Origin: Pseudomonas triticifolii
GTDB taxonomy: Bacteria; Pseudomonadota; Gammaproteobacteria; Pseudomonadales; Pseudomonadaceae
Reading direction: 5' to 3'
Assembly (NCBI RefSeq): GCF_014358015.1
Contig: NZ_JACONV010000002.1
Span: 124,001 to 188,000, forward strand
Length of the DNA stretch: 64,000 bases
Part shown: one piece after another, positions 53,363-63,339 of the stretch
Layout: every line of letters starts with the position of its first letter
Position numbering within the stretch: the stretch's first letter is position 1
Made by a program: the position numbers and the translations under genes
Notes under the pieces: generated by a model
The model's database searches: none
The model's input: only the letters and a program-made list of their open reading frames with translations
Told to the model about the DNA's origin: nothing

Positions 53363-54553
53363 TTATCGCCCATGCCGCTCAAGCCATTGCCCGGCCAGCA
53401 CTCGCGCACGACTATCAGCAGCGAACACGGCATCAAGCTCTTCAACCTGGCTCACCGGTTCAAGGCTCAGCACGTCTTCGATAATGCTGGCGATTTCCAG
53501 ATAACGGATACGCCCATCAAGAAAGGCAGCCACGGCCACTTCATTCGCAGCATTGAGCATCGCAGGCCCACTGCCACCCGCCTCTGCCGCCTGCCGGGCG
53601 AGCCGCAGGCAAGGGAAACGCTTATCGTCGGGCTCCTGAAAATCCAGCTGACCAATGCGAAACAGATCCAGCGGTGCCACGCCCGATTCTACACGCGCAG
53701 GCCAGGCCAGCGCATTGGCGATCGGCGTACGCATGTCGGGATTGCCAAGCTGAGCCAGAACCGAACCATCGACGTAGTCCACCAGCGAGTGAATCACGCT
53801 TTGCGGATGGATCACGATTTCCACTTGCGAAGGACGAGCATCGAACAGCCAGCACGCCTCGATCAGCTCAAGCCCCTTGTTCATCATGGTGGCCGAGTCG
53901 ACGGAGATCTTGCGACCCATCGACCAGACTGGATGGGCACACGCCTGATCAGGCGTTACATCATGCAGTTGAGCCAATGGCGTCTGCCTGAACGGGCCAC
54001 CTGATGCGGTCAGCATGATGCGCCGCACGCCAACCTTGCCCAGACCGCGCGCGAAGTCGGCAGGCAGGCACTGGAAGATCGCGTTGTGCTCGCTGTCGAT
54101 GGGCAACAGCACCGCACCACTGCGGCGCACAGCCTGCATGAACAGCGCACCGGACATGACCAGCGCTTCCTTGTTGGCCAGCAACACCTTCTTGCCGGCT
54201 TCGACGCCAGCCAGTGTGGGACGCAGACCTGCCGCACCGACAATAGCGGCCATGACCGCATCGACCTGGGGATGGGCAGCGACTTCGCAAAGCCCCTCCT
54301 CCCCGACCAATACGCGGGTATCGAGCCCGGCGGCGGCGAGATCATCCTGCAACTTGCGAGCGGCGGCCTGCTCAGGCACGACAGCGAACTGCGGCGTGTG
54401 CTTGATGCACAGCGCAAGCAACTCATTCAGGCGCGTGAAGCCTGTCAGTGCAAACACTTGATAAAGCGCAGGATGACGCGCAACCACGTCCAGCGTGCTA
54501 AGGCCTATGGAACCGGTAGCACCCAGAATGGTGATCTGTTGCGCACGACTCAC
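53363..54553 (-). CDS. dxr: 1-deoxy-D-xylulose-5-phosphate reductoisomerase
   Basis: 396-residue NADPH enzyme making methylerythritol phosphate, target of fosmidomycin. The dinucleotide motif is [20 protein letters not shown]. Metal and substrate motifs are [31 protein letters not shown] and [20 protein letters not shown]. The start is GTG at 54553, overlapping the cdsA stop as GTGA, with GGGGTGT upstream. Also named ispC. Confidence 0.97.
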   Translation of the reverse strand: MSRAQQITILGATGSIGLSTLDVVARHPALYQVFALTGFTRLNELLALCIKHTPQFAVVPEQAAARKLQDDLAAAGLDTRVLVGEEGLCEVAAHPQVDAVMAAIVGAAGLRPTLAGVEAGKKVLLANKEALVMSGALFMQAVRRSGAVLLPIDSEHNAIFQCLPADFARGLGKVGVRRIMLTASGGPFRQTPLAQLHDVTPDQACAHPVWSMGRKISVDSATMMNKGLELIEACWLFDARPSQVEIVIHPQSVIHSLVDYVDGSVLAQLGNPDMRTPIANALAWPARVESGVAPLDLFRIGQLDFQEPDDKRFPCLRLARQAAEAGGSGPAMLNAANEVAVAAFLDGRIRYLEIASIIEDVLSLEPVSQVEELDAVFAADSRARVLAGQWLERHGR

Positions 54554-55365
54554 ATCACACCCCAGTCAGCAGCCCAGAGCAGCACGGCAAAGACCGGAAT
54601 GGCCGCAGTCAGACTGTCGATACGATCCAGAACGCCGCCATGGCCCGGCAACAGATTACTGCTGTCCTTGACCCCGGACTGACGCTTGAACATGCTTTCG
54701 GTCAGGTCACCGATCACCGAAATGAATACGACGACGGCTGCACCCAAGAGCCCGGCGATAAACTGGCCGATCGTCCAGTCGCGGGAGATACCCAATGCCG
54801 CTGTGATCCCGAGACTGACCACCAGACCACCGTAGACACCCTCCCAGCTCTTGCCCGGGCTGACCTTGGGCGCGAGCTTGCGCTTGCCGAACGCCTTGCC
54901 GGAGAAATAGGCGCCGATGTCGGCAGCCCAGACCAGCACCATGACCGCAAGGATCAACCAGTTGCCCAACGGCCATTGCTTGATCAGCACCAGACCTTGC
55001 CAGGCCGGCAGCAGGATAAGCAGACCGATCACCAGCTTGCAGGCCGCACTGGCCCAATGCTCGCTGGAATCGGGGTAGGTGAGCACCAAAAACGTTGCTA
55101 CACCCCACCAGATGACTGCAGCGACGAGCACCCAGGGCTCAAGTCCTGGCAGCAGGTACATGAGAAACAACAGGACAGCCACCACAGCGGCATAACCGAT
55201 GCGCATCGACTGCCCGGCAAAACCTGCCAGCCGCGCCCATTCCCATGCACCCAGCACGACGACAAACCCGATGAACAGTGCGAAATACGCACCGGTCAGA
55301 AGAAAGAAGCCGCAGAGGGCAATCGGCAACAGAATGAGTGCCGTGATGATCCGTTGTTTCAGCAT
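54550..55365 (-). CDS. cdsA: Phosphatidate cytidylyltransferase
   Basis: 271-residue inner-membrane enzyme making CDP-diacylglycerol, precursor of all phospholipids. About eight hydrophobic segments are present. The family signature lies near 215-245 with [20 protein letters not shown] and [36 protein letters not shown] is also typical. It shares one base with the uppS stop (TAATG) and four with dxr. Confidence 0.96.
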   Translation of the reverse strand: MLKQRIITALILLPIALCGFFLLTGAYFALFIGFVVVLGAWEWARLAGFAGQSMRIGYAAVVAVLLFLMYLLPGLEPWVLVAAVIWWGVATFLVLTYPDSSEHWASAACKLVIGLLILLPAWQGLVLIKQWPLGNWLILAVMVLVWAADIGAYFSGKAFGKRKLAPKVSPGKSWEGVYGGLVVSLGITAALGISRDWTIGQFIAGLLGAAVVVFISVIGDLTESMFKRQSGVKDSSNLLPGHGGVLDRIDSLTAAIPVFAVLLWAADWGVM

Positions 55366-56120
55366 TAAGCCCGGGCTCCAGCTTCTACCTGTTCGCTGGT
55401 TTTACCGAAGCGACGTTGGCGAGAAGCGAAATCAGCCAGCGCAGCGCGCATGGCATCGTGTTTGAAGTCCGGCCAGAACAGGTCGGAGAAGTACAGCTCG
55501 GCATAAGCCAGCTGCCAAAGCAGAAAGTTGCTGATACGGTGCTCACCGCCGGTGCGTATGCAGAGGTCTGGCAATGGCAGGTCGCCAGTTGCCAGACACG
55601 TCTGCAACAAGCCCGGAGTGATGTCCTCCGGCTGCAGATGCCCGGCCTGAACCTCACGCGCCAGACGCTGTGCAGCCTGTGCGATATCCCACTGCCCACC
55701 GTAGTTGGCAGCGATCTGCAGCACAAACCGGTTGTTACCGGACGTGCGCAGTTCAGCCTCGCGCATGGCAGCCTGAAGTTCAGGATGAAAACGCGAGCGA
55801 TCACCAATGATTCTCAAGCTGATGTCGTTCTCGTTGAGCCGCTTGGTTTCACGGCGCAACGCCGTGAAAAACAGCTCCATCAGCGCACCGACCTCTTCAG
55901 CCGGGCGCTGCCAGTTCTCACTGGAAAACGCGAACAGTGTCAGCACCTCGACCTTGGCTTCTGCGCAGACCTCGATAACGGCACGCACGGCATCAACGCC
56001 CGCCTTGTGGCCCGCAACGCCTGGCAACAGGCGTTTCTTGGCCCAGCGATTATTGCCATCCATGATGATCGCAACGTGGCGCGGCACCGATGATGGCCCG
56101 GTCGTTTTTGTCTTTTCCAT
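55365..56120 (-). CDS. uppS: Undecaprenyl diphosphate synthase
   Basis: 251-residue cis-prenyltransferase making the C55 carrier for peptidoglycan and O-antigen. The catalytic Asp is in AIIMDGNNRWAKKRLLPGVA near residue 23. TLFAFSSENWQRP and the C-terminal RTGGEHRISNFLLWQLAYAE are diagnostic. It begins 16 bp after frr and overlaps cdsA by one base. Confidence 0.97.
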   Translation of the reverse strand: MEKTKTTGPSSVPRHVAIIMDGNNRWAKKRLLPGVAGHKAGVDAVRAVIEVCAEAKVEVLTLFAFSSENWQRPAEEVGALMELFFTALRRETKRLNENDISLRIIGDRSRFHPELQAAMREAELRTSGNNRFVLQIAANYGGQWDIAQAAQRLAREVQAGHLQPEDITPGLLQTCLATGDLPLPDLCIRTGGEHRISNFLLWQLAYAELYFSDLFWPDFKHDAMRAALADFASRQRRFGKTSEQVEAGARA

Positions 56121-56136
56121 TAAAGCGCCCCGACCC

Positions 56137-56694
56137 TTATACGGCCATCAGGTCTGCTTCTTTTGTCTTGGTTGCAGCATCGATATCTGCTTCAGCCTTG
56201 TCGGTCAGCTTCTGGATATCAGCAGCGGCACGACGCTCTTCGTCTTCGCTGATCTCCTTATCCTTGACCAGCTTTTTCAGATCGCCCAGCGCATCGCGGC
56301 GAATGTTACGCACGGCAACGCGAGCATCTTCAGCAGCACTGCGCGCCTGCTTGGTGAAGCCCTTGCGGGTCTCCTCGGTCAGGGCTGGCATGGAGATCAG
56401 CAGCATCTCACCGAGGTTGGTCGGATTGAGGTTCAGACCGGCGCTCTGGATCGCCTTGTCGACGGCCGCCAGCATGTTGCGCTCGAAAGCCACAACCTGC
56501 AGCGTACGGGAGTCTTTCACAGTGACGTTGGCCACACCGCTCAACGGGGTATCGGCACCGTAGTAAGGCACCATCACGCTACCCAGGATACTTGGGTGGG
56601 CCTTGCCGGTACGAATCTGGCCAAAGGCATGGCTCAGGGATTCGAGTGATTTCTGCATGCGCGCCTGAGCGTCTTTTTTGATTTCGTTGATCAT
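56137..56694 (-). CDS. frr: Ribosome recycling factor
   Basis: 185-residue two-domain protein that, with EF-G, splits post-termination ribosomes. The three-helix domain is at both ends ([20 protein letters not shown], then [20 protein letters not shown]). The beta/alpha domain (about 31-105) contains [20 protein letters not shown]. The ATG overlaps the pyrH stop (ATGA), implying coupled translation. Confidence 0.98.
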   Translation of the reverse strand: MINEIKKDAQARMQKSLESLSHAFGQIRTGKAHPSILGSVMVPYYGADTPLSGVANVTVKDSRTLQVVAFERNMLAAVDKAIQSAGLNLNPTNLGEMLLISMPALTEETRKGFTKQARSAAEDARVAVRNIRRDALGDLKKLVKDKEISEDEERRAAADIQKLTDKAEADIDAATKTKEADLMAV

Positions 56695-57434
56695 TGTTGA
56701 ACTTCCTCGATCAGGGTTCCTTCAGCGCCACCGTGAACAATATTGAGCAGGGCGCCGGGTTTGTTCATGTTGAAAACACGCAACGGCATCTTGTGGTCGC
56801 GGCACAGGCAAATAGCTGTGAGATCCATGACACCCAGTTTGCGATCCAGCACTTCATCGTAAGAAAGATGATCGAACTTCTCGGCATTGGGGTCTTTGAA
56901 CGGATCAGCGGTGTAAACGCCATCAACCTTGGTTGCCTTGAGCACAACGTCGGCGTCAATTTCGATGGCTCGAAGACAAGCGGCCGAATCTGTCGTGAAG
57001 AACGGATTACCCGTACCTGCAGCGAAAATCACCACTTCCTTGGCGCTCAGGTGACGCATCGCCTTGCGACGATCGTAATGATCAGTCACACCCACCATCG
57101 AAATGGCGGACATCACGATAGCGGTAATGTTAGCGCGCTCCAGTGCGTCACGCATGGCGAGTGCATTCATCACAGTGGCCAGCATGCCCATGTGATCACC
57201 TGTTACCCGATCCATGCCGGCAGCGCTCAAGGCTGCACCGCGGAACAGGTTGCCACCACCGATGACCAGCCCGACCTGAACGCCAATGCCGACCAGTTGG
57301 CCGACTTCCAGCGCCATGCGATCCAGCACCTTGGGATCGATGCCGAACTCTTCGGAGCCCATCAGGGCCTCGCCGCTAAGCTTGAGTAGAATGCGTTTAT
57401 AGCGAGCCTGATAACCACTGCCCTGCTGAGCCAT
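56691..57434 (-). CDS. pyrH: UMP kinase
   Basis: 247-residue hexameric kinase of the amino-acid-kinase fold that phosphorylates UMP and is tuned by GTP and UTP. Landmarks are [68 protein letters not shown] and [20 protein letters not shown]. It is 208 bp from tsf and likely uses its own or attenuated transcription. Confidence 0.98.
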   Translation of the reverse strand: MAQQGSGYQARYKRILLKLSGEALMGSEEFGIDPKVLDRMALEVGQLVGIGVQVGLVIGGGNLFRGAALSAAGMDRVTGDHMGMLATVMNALAMRDALERANITAIVMSAISMVGVTDHYDRRKAMRHLSAKEVVIFAAGTGNPFFTTDSAACLRAIEIDADVVLKATKVDGVYTADPFKDPNAEKFDHLSYDEVLDRKLGVMDLTAICLCRDHKMPLRVFNMNKPGALLNIVHGGAEGTLIEEVQQ

Positions 57435-57583
57435 TGCGAATCTCTCCTGCGGCGTTTTCTGAAAAAAAATCTGTGCGGGCTTTATACAGCCTGCTCTTAC
57501 TCTAGCCTGACGCTATGTGAGCGTCGGGAGAATGCGGCCTTATGAGCTGATTCTCCAAGGAAAAAATTCCTTGCTTCTTTCGA

Positions 57584-57619
57584 CAAAGAGGCCGCACGCG
57601 TGAGCGGGCAGCCTCTTTG
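57584..57619 (-). terminator. Hairpin after tsf, probable partial terminator
   Basis: CAAAGAGGC pairs with GCCTCTTTG, with an inner CCGC/GCGG stem. It ends in TTT but has no long T run on the minus strand. It begins 24 bp past the tsf stop. Confidence 0.6.
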
Positions 57620-57642
57620 GGGCGACAGTTTGGAAAACCGTC

Positions 57643-58512
57643 TTACTTCTTGCTTGCCGCTACTTGAGCAGCGACTTCTTCAGCGAAGTTGTCGACTGGC
57701 TTCTCGATGCCGTCGCCCACTTTGTAGTAGGTGAAGGAAACGATTTCAGCACCGGCTTTCTTGGCCAGATCACCAACCTTGATTTCCGGGTTCTTGACGA
57801 ACGCCTGCTCGACCAGACTGGCTTCGGCCAGGAACTTGCTGATACGGCCGCTTACCATCTTCTCGGCGATCTCGGCAGGCTTGCCTTTCAGCTTGTCTTC
57901 GTTCAGTTGCAGGAAGACGTTTTTCTCGCGCTCGATCGCTTCTGGCGAAACGTCGGATGGCAGCAGGAACTCAGGGTTGCTGGCAGCTACGTGCATCGCG
58001 ATGTCTTTGGCCAGCTCAGCGTCGCCGCCTTTCAGGACAACCACAACACCGATCTTGTTGCCGTGCAGGTAAGCATTGACCACGTCGCCTTCGATGCGGG
58101 CAAGGCGGCGAATGTTGACGTTCTCGCCAACCTTGGCAACCAGAGCGGTACGCTCGACTTCCTGAGCTTCGATCAGCGGAGCTGCGTCGGTCAGTTTGTC
58201 AGCGAATGCTTTTTCGATGCTGCTGGTCACGAAGTTCTTGAAGTCGTCCTGCAGAGCCAGGAAGTCGGTCTGCGAGTTGACTTCGATGATGACAGCGGAC
58301 TTGTTGTCGTCAGCGACCTTAACGGCGATAGCGCCTTCAGCAGCAACGTTGCCTGCTTTTTTGGCGGCTTTGATGGCGCCGGAAGCACGCATGTCGTCGA
58401 TTGCTTTTTCGATGTCGCCGCCAGCCTTGGTCAAGGCCTTTTTGCAATCCATCATGCCTTCGCCGGTACGCTCGCGCAGTTCTTTGACCAACGCTGCAGT
58501 AATCTCTGCCAT
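57643..58512 (-). CDS. tsf: Elongation factor Ts
   Basis: 289-residue guanine nucleotide exchange factor for EF-Tu. The N-terminal UBA-like domain has VKELRERTGEGMMDCKKALT. The core contains TDFLALQDDFKNFV (the Asp-Phe pair that invades EF-Tu) and the coiled-coil and C-terminal modules follow. It is downstream of rpsB across a strong hairpin, as in other bacteria. Confidence 0.98.
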   Translation of the reverse strand: MAEITAALVKELRERTGEGMMDCKKALTKAGGDIEKAIDDMRASGAIKAAKKAGNVAAEGAIAVKVADDNKSAVIIEVNSQTDFLALQDDFKNFVTSSIEKAFADKLTDAAPLIEAQEVERTALVAKVGENVNIRRLARIEGDVVNAYLHGNKIGVVVVLKGGDAELAKDIAMHVAASNPEFLLPSDVSPEAIEREKNVFLQLNEDKLKGKPAEIAEKMVSGRISKFLAEASLVEQAFVKNPEIKVGDLAKKAGAEIVSFTYYKVGDGIEKPVDNFAEEVAAQVAASKK

Positions 58513-58647
58513 TTCAAAATCCTCTTGGATAGGTCTTCAACCATTCCACCCGACTAAACGGGCGTGCAATTCTTGAAAATTCAGGGTGGCAGCGACACAT
58601 GACACTAAAACCATGCCCGCTCGCCCACAAATCATTTCATAGGTGGC

Positions 58648-58671
58648 AAAAAGGGGGCTAAGCCCCCTTTT
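58648..58671 (-). terminator. Intrinsic terminator between rpsB and tsf
   Basis: GGGGGC pairs with GCCCCC around TAA, bordered by AAAAA and TTTT. On the minus strand it ends in T5. It lies 31 bp after the rpsB stop and probably acts as an attenuator, lowering tsf relative to rpsB. Confidence 0.85.
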
Positions 58672-58677
58672 CGCGTA

Positions 58678-58706
58678 CTGAGTAAACGCCAGGCGTTTTT
58701 ACTCAG
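58678..58706. other. Hairpin containing the rpsB stop codon
   Basis: CTGAGTAAACGCC pairs with GGCGTTTTTACTCAG with a two-base bulge. The rpsB stop (58703-58705) lies in one arm, and the tsf-side terminator follows seven bases later on the minus strand. Confidence 0.6.
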
Positions 58707-59446
58707 CCTTCTACAGCTGCTGCAGCTGGAGCTTCTTCGACGAATACGTCGGTGCCGCCAGCAACATTGTTACGACCACGGATAACAGCGTCAGCCATCG
58801 AACCCATGTACAGCTGAATGGCGCGAATGGCGTCATCGTTGCCTGGGATGATGTAGTCAACGCCTTCCGGGCTGCTGTTGGTATCGACGACGCCGATGAC
58901 CGGGATGCCCAGCTTGTTGGCTTCGGTGATCGCGATGCGCTCGTGATCAACGTCGATAACGAACAGTGCGTCCGGCAGACCGCCCATGTCCTTGATACCA
59001 CCCAGGCTGCGATCCAGTTTTTCCAGATCACGGGTACGCATCAGGGCTTCTTTTTTGGTCAGCTTGGCGAAAGTACCGTCTTCTGCCTGTACTTCCAGCT
59101 CGCGCAGACGCTTGATCGACTGACGAATGGTCTTGAAGTTGGTCAGCATGCCGCCCAACCAGCGATGGTCGACGTACGGCGAACCGCAACGTGCTGCTTC
59201 TTCAGCAACGATCTTGCCAGCGGAACGCTTGGTGCCGACGAACAGAATCTTGTTTTTGCCCGAAGCCAGGCGCTCAACGAAAGTCAGAGCTTCGTTGAAC
59301 ATAGGCAGGGTTTTTTCAAGGTTGATGATGTGAATCTTGTTACGCGCGCCGAAAATGTACTTACCCATTTTCGGGTTCCAGTAACGGGTTTGGTGACCGA
59401 AGTGCACACCGGCCTTCAGCATATCGCGCATATTGACTTGGGACAT
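58703..59446 (-). CDS. rpsB: 30S ribosomal protein S2
   Basis: 247 residues of the small subunit. [20 protein letters not shown] opens it; [20 protein letters not shown] and [20 protein letters not shown] are family signatures. [20 protein letters not shown] and [20 protein letters not shown] follow. The ATG at 59446 is chosen over the longer frame because conservation begins there; AAGGA precedes it. The leader of about 130 nt folds and may bind S2 for autoregulation. Confidence 0.98.
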   Translation of the reverse strand: MSQVNMRDMLKAGVHFGHQTRYWNPKMGKYIFGARNKIHIINLEKTLPMFNEALTFVERLASGKNKILFVGTKRSAGKIVAEEAARCGSPYVDHRWLGGMLTNFKTIRQSIKRLRELEVQAEDGTFAKLTKKEALMRTRDLEKLDRSLGGIKDMGGLPDALFVIDVDHERIAITEANKLGIPVIGVVDTNSSPEGVDYIIPGNDDAIRAIQLYMGSMADAVIRGRNNVAGGTDVFVEEAPAAAAVEG

Positions 59447-59758
59447 GATAGTTCCTTGATAAGTCGGGTTAGGCCTCCACGTATCCCAATGACCAACCAG
59501 TGGCATGAGCCAAGGGCACCCAGGTCATCGTGTCGACACGTGTGTGGGTTTGAGCTTCCAGGACGGACCTTGGAAAGCGGCGCATTTTATATCACAAAAG
59601 GAAAGAGAACGGAACTCCAATCAAGTGCTTGTTTCGCCACGCCTTTGCCCTACTCCTGCCGGCATATAAAGGAAGCGATGATCACCCGCCACGCAACGGT
59701 CTGGTAGAATCGCGCCTTTGCGCACGAAACGCGCACACGACATGCCGAGAGCCCCTGT
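59447..59758. other. Divergent rpsB/map control region
   Basis: 312 bp with no gene. For rpsB a -10 ATATAAAAT-like sequence lies at 59584-59591 on the minus strand, without a clear -35. Its leader has a GCTTTCCA/TGGAAGC hairpin and a longer ATGACC/GGTCAT stem. For map a -10 TAGAAT lies at 59705-59710 with a weak -35. Both starts would be about 45-140 bp from their genes. Confidence 0.5.
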
Positions 59759-60541
59759 ATGACTATCACCCTCAAAACCCCGGAAGACATCGAAAAGATG
59801 CGCATTGCCGGCCGTCTGGCCGCCGAAGTCCTGGAAATGATCGGCCCTCACGTCAAGCCGGGCGTGACCACCGAAGAGCTGGACCGCATCTGTCATGACT
59901 ATATCGTCAATGAACAGAAGGCGATTCCTGCGCCACTGAATTACAAAGGCTTTCCCAAATCGATCTGCACCTCGATCAATCAGGTGGTCTGTCATGGCAT
60001 TCCGGGTGAAAAGCAGCTCAAGAATGGCGACACGTTGAACATCGACGTCACCGTCATCAAGGACGGCTATCACGGCGACACCAGCAAGATGTTCCATGTG
60101 GGCACCGTGCCGGTGTGGGCCGAACGCCTGTCTCAGGTCACTCAGGAGTGCCTGTACAAGGCCATCGAGATCGTGCGTCCCGGCACCCGACTCGGCGATA
60201 TCGGCGCGGTCATCCAGAAGCACGCTGAAAAGAACGGCTTTTCCGTGGTACGCGAATTCTGCGGTCACGGCATCGGCAAGGTGTTTCATGAAGAGCCGCA
60301 GGTCATGCACTTCGGCGAAGCCGGTACCGGCATCGAGCTGCTTGAAGGCATGACCTTCACCATCGAGCCGATGATCAACCAGGGCAAGGCTGAAACAAAA
60401 ATCCTCGGCGATGGCTGGACGGCGATCACCAAGGACCGCAAGCTCTCGGCGCAATGGGAACACACGATTCTGGTCACCGCTGACGGTTACGAGATCTTCA
60501 CCCTGCGCAGCGACGACACCATCGCACACAAATCGCCCTGA
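59759..60541 (+). CDS. map: Methionine aminopeptidase type I
   Basis: 260-residue metalloenzyme removing the initiator Met from nascent proteins. Metal ligands are in DTLNIDVTVIKDGYHGDTSK (two Asp), GHGIGKVFHEEPQVMHFG (His), LEGMTFTIEPMIN (Glu) and the late SAQWEHTILVTADG (Glu). No N-terminal zinc-finger extension is present. The ribosome-binding site before the ATG is weak (GAGA). It is divergent from rpsB, the usual context. Confidence 0.97.
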   Translation: MTITLKTPEDIEKMRIAGRLAAEVLEMIGPHVKPGVTTEELDRICHDYIVNEQKAIPAPLNYKGFPKSICTSINQVVCHGIPGEKQLKNGDTLNIDVTVIKDGYHGDTSKMFHVGTVPVWAERLSQVTQECLYKAIEIVRPGTRLGDIGAVIQKHAEKNGFSVVREFCGHGIGKVFHEEPQVMHFGEAGTGIELLEGMTFTIEPMINQGKAETKILGDGWTAITKDRKLSAQWEHTILVTADGYEIFTLRSDDTIAHKSP

Positions 60542-60607
60542 TCAACGCGACGCAGGCTGCTTGCCCGACAGAACATTCGTACAGCACGACATGAGGAAAG
60601 CCGTTCC

Positions 60608-63307
60608 ATGCCGCAGGTAGATCCCGATTTGTTCGACCGTGGACAGTTCCAGGCCGAACTGGCCCTGAAATCCAGCCCGATCGGTGCCTTCAAGAAAGCC
60701 ATCCGCAACGCGCGCGAGGTTCTGGACGAGCGCTTTCGGTCAGGCCGTGACATCCGCCGACTGATCGAGGATCGTGCCTGGTTCGTCGATAACATCCTGT
60801 GCCAGGCATGGGATCAGTTCGACTGGAGCGAAGACGCCGATATCGCACTGCTGGCGGTCGGCGGCTATGGCCGCGGCGAACTGCACCCCTACTCCGACAT
60901 CGACCTGCTGATTCTGCTGGACAGTGCCGACCACGAAATCTTTCGCGAGCCTATCGAGCGCTTTCTGACCCTGCTGTGGGACATCGGCCTGGAAGTCGGC
61001 CAGAGTGTGCGCTCGGTGGACGAGTGCGCCCAGGAAGGCCTTGCCGACCTCACCGTCATCACCAACCTGATGGAAAGCCGCACCATTGCAGGTCCCGAGC
61101 ACCTGCGCCAGCGTATGCTGGAAGTGACCAGCCCGCGCCACATGTGGCCGAGCAAGGACTTCTTCCTGGCCAAGCGCGCCGAACAGAAAAACCGTCACCA
61201 CAAGTACAACGATACCGAGTACAACCTGGAGCCGAACGTAAAAGGCTCACCCGGTGGGCTTCGCGACATCCAGACCATTCTCTGGGTGGCACGCCGCCAA
61301 TACGGCACCCTGAACCTGCACGCCCTTGCAGGTGAAGGTTTTCTGCTGGAAAGCGAAAACAACCTGCTGGCCTCCTCCCAGGATTTCCTGTGGAAGGTCC
61401 GCTATGCGCTGCACATGCTGGCGGGACGCTCCGAAGACCGCTTGCTGTTCGATTATCAGGGCAGCATCGCTGGCTTGTTGGGGTATCAGGACAGCGATGC
61501 CAAGCTGGCCATAGAGCGCTTCATGCAGAAGTACTACCGCGTGGTCATGAGCATCGCCGAACTCAGCGACCTGATCATCCAGCACTTCGAAGAAGTCATT
61601 CTGTCGGACGACGACAGCGGCACTCCCCAGCCGCTCAACTCCCGCTTCCAACTGCATGACGGTTATATAGAAGCCACACATCCGAACGTCTTCAAGCGCA
61701 CCCCGTTCGCCATGATCGAGATTTTCGTGCTCATGGCTCAGCACCCGGAAATCAAGGGCGTGCGCGCGGACACCATTCGGCTGCTACGCGAACACCGGCA
61801 CCTGATCAACGACGATTTCCGCAACGACATTCGCAACACCAGCCTGTTCATCGAGCTGTTCAAGTGTGAAATCGGCATTCATCGCAATCTGCGCCGCATG
61901 AACCGCTACGGCATTCTGGGCCTGTACCTGCCGGAGTTCGGCCACATTGTCGGCCAGATGCAGCACGACCTGTTCCACATCTATACGGTCGATGCGCACA
62001 CGCTGAACCTGATCAAGCACCTGCGCAAACTGCAGTACACCGAGGTGTCGGAGAAATTCCCGCTGGCCAGCAAGATCATGGGCCGCCTGCCGAAGCCGGA
62101 ACTGATCTACCTCGCCGGGCTGTATCACGACATCGGCAAGGGCCGCGGCGGTGATCACTCCGAGCTGGGTGCCGTCGACGCCGAAGCCTTTGGCACGCGC
62201 CACCATCTGCCCGCCTGGGATAACCGGCTGATCGTCTGGCTGGTGAGCCATCACCTGGTCATGTCCACCACAGCTCAGCGCAAGGACCTTTCCGACCCGC
62301 AGGTCATCCATGACTTCGCTCAATTCGTGGGCGATGAAGTGCACCTGGATTACCTGTACGTGCTGACGGTTTCCGACATCAACGCCACCAACCCCACGCT
62401 ATGGAATTCGTGGCGCGCCAGCCTGCTGCGCCAGTTGTACACCGAGACCAAACGCGCATTGCGTCGAGGACTGGAAAACCCGGTGGATCGCGAAGAGCAG
62501 ATCCGTCGCACGCAAATCGCGGCGCTGGACATACTGGTGCGCAACGGCACCGACCCCGATGACGTCGAGCAGCTCTGGTCCGCCCTAGGCGATGATTACT
62601 TCCTGCGCCACACTGCGGGCGACGTGGCCTGGCACAGCGATGCGATCCTGCAGCAGCCGGCCGATGGTGGTCCGCTGGTCCTGATCAAGGAAACCACGCA
62701 GCGAGAATTCGAGGGCGGCACGCAGATCTTCATTTATGCACCGGATCAGCATGACTTCTTCGCGGTGACCGTGGCCGCAATGGACCAGTTGAATCTGAAC
62801 ATTCACGACGCCCGCATCATCACCTCCAGCAGCAAGTTCACGCTCGACACCTACATCGTGCTCGACAATGAAGGCGGCTCGATCGGCGACGACCCGGCGC
62901 GCGTGGAAGAGATCCGCGAAGGCCTGACCGAGGCGCTGCGCAACCCGGACGACTACCCGACGATCATCAAACGACGCGTGCCACGGCAGCTCAAGCATTT
63001 TGCCTTCGCCCCACAGGTCACGATTCACAATGACGCGCAGCGGCCGGTCACGGTACTGGAACTGCTCGCGCCGGATCGCCCCGGCCTGCTGGCACGTATC
63101 GGCAAGATTTTCCTGGAATTCGATCTGTCATTGCAGAATGCCAAAATTGCCACGCTGGGTGAGCGAGTCGAAGACGTGTTCTTCATTACCGACGCCGACA
63201 ATCACCCCTTGTCAGACCCGCAACTGTGCAGTCGATTGCAGGAGGCGATCATCAAGCAACTGAGCGTCAACTCGCAGCCAGGCGGCGATTTGCGCATCAG
63301 TATTTAA
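60608..63307 (+). CDS. glnD: Bifunctional [protein-PII] uridylyltransferase/removase
   Basis: 899-residue nitrogen sensor that uridylylates PII when glutamine is low and removes the group when it is high. Nucleotidyltransferase domain near 75-105 has [20 protein letters not shown]. The HD domain near 490-560 has [20 protein letters not shown]. Two ACT domains that bind glutamine fill the end (about 700-790 and 815-899). It starts 66 bp after map. GAGGA precedes the ATG. Confidence 0.97.
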   Translation: MPQVDPDLFDRGQFQAELALKSSPIGAFKKAIRNAREVLDERFRSGRDIRRLIEDRAWFVDNILCQAWDQFDWSEDADIALLAVGGYGRGELHPYSDIDLLILLDSADHEIFREPIERFLTLLWDIGLEVGQSVRSVDECAQEGLADLTVITNLMESRTIAGPEHLRQRMLEVTSPRHMWPSKDFFLAKRAEQKNRHHKYNDTEYNLEPNVKGSPGGLRDIQTILWVARRQYGTLNLHALAGEGFLLESENNLLASSQDFLWKVRYALHMLAGRSEDRLLFDYQGSIAGLLGYQDSDAKLAIERFMQKYYRVVMSIAELSDLIIQHFEEVILSDDDSGTPQPLNSRFQLHDGYIEATHPNVFKRTPFAMIEIFVLMAQHPEIKGVRADTIRLLREHRHLINDDFRNDIRNTSLFIELFKCEIGIHRNLRRMNRYGILGLYLPEFGHIVGQMQHDLFHIYTVDAHTLNLIKHLRKLQYTEVSEKFPLASKIMGRLPKPELIYLAGLYHDIGKGRGGDHSELGAVDAEAFGTRHHLPAWDNRLIVWLVSHHLVMSTTAQRKDLSDPQVIHDFAQFVGDEVHLDYLYVLTVSDINATNPTLWNSWRASLLRQLYTETKRALRRGLENPVDREEQIRRTQIAALDILVRNGTDPDDVEQLWSALGDDYFLRHTAGDVAWHSDAILQQPADGGPLVLIKETTQREFEGGTQIFIYAPDQHDFFAVTVAAMDQLNLNIHDARIITSSSKFTLDTYIVLDNEGGSIGDDPARVEEIREGLTEALRNPDDYPTIIKRRVPRQLKHFAFAPQVTIHNDAQRPVTVLELLAPDRPGLLARIGKIFLEFDLSLQNAKIATLGERVEDVFFITDADNHPLSDPQLCSRLQEAIIKQLSVNSQPGGDLRISI

Positions 63308-63339
63308 CCTTCGACGCAGTCCTTGAGAGCCTTTGACTC

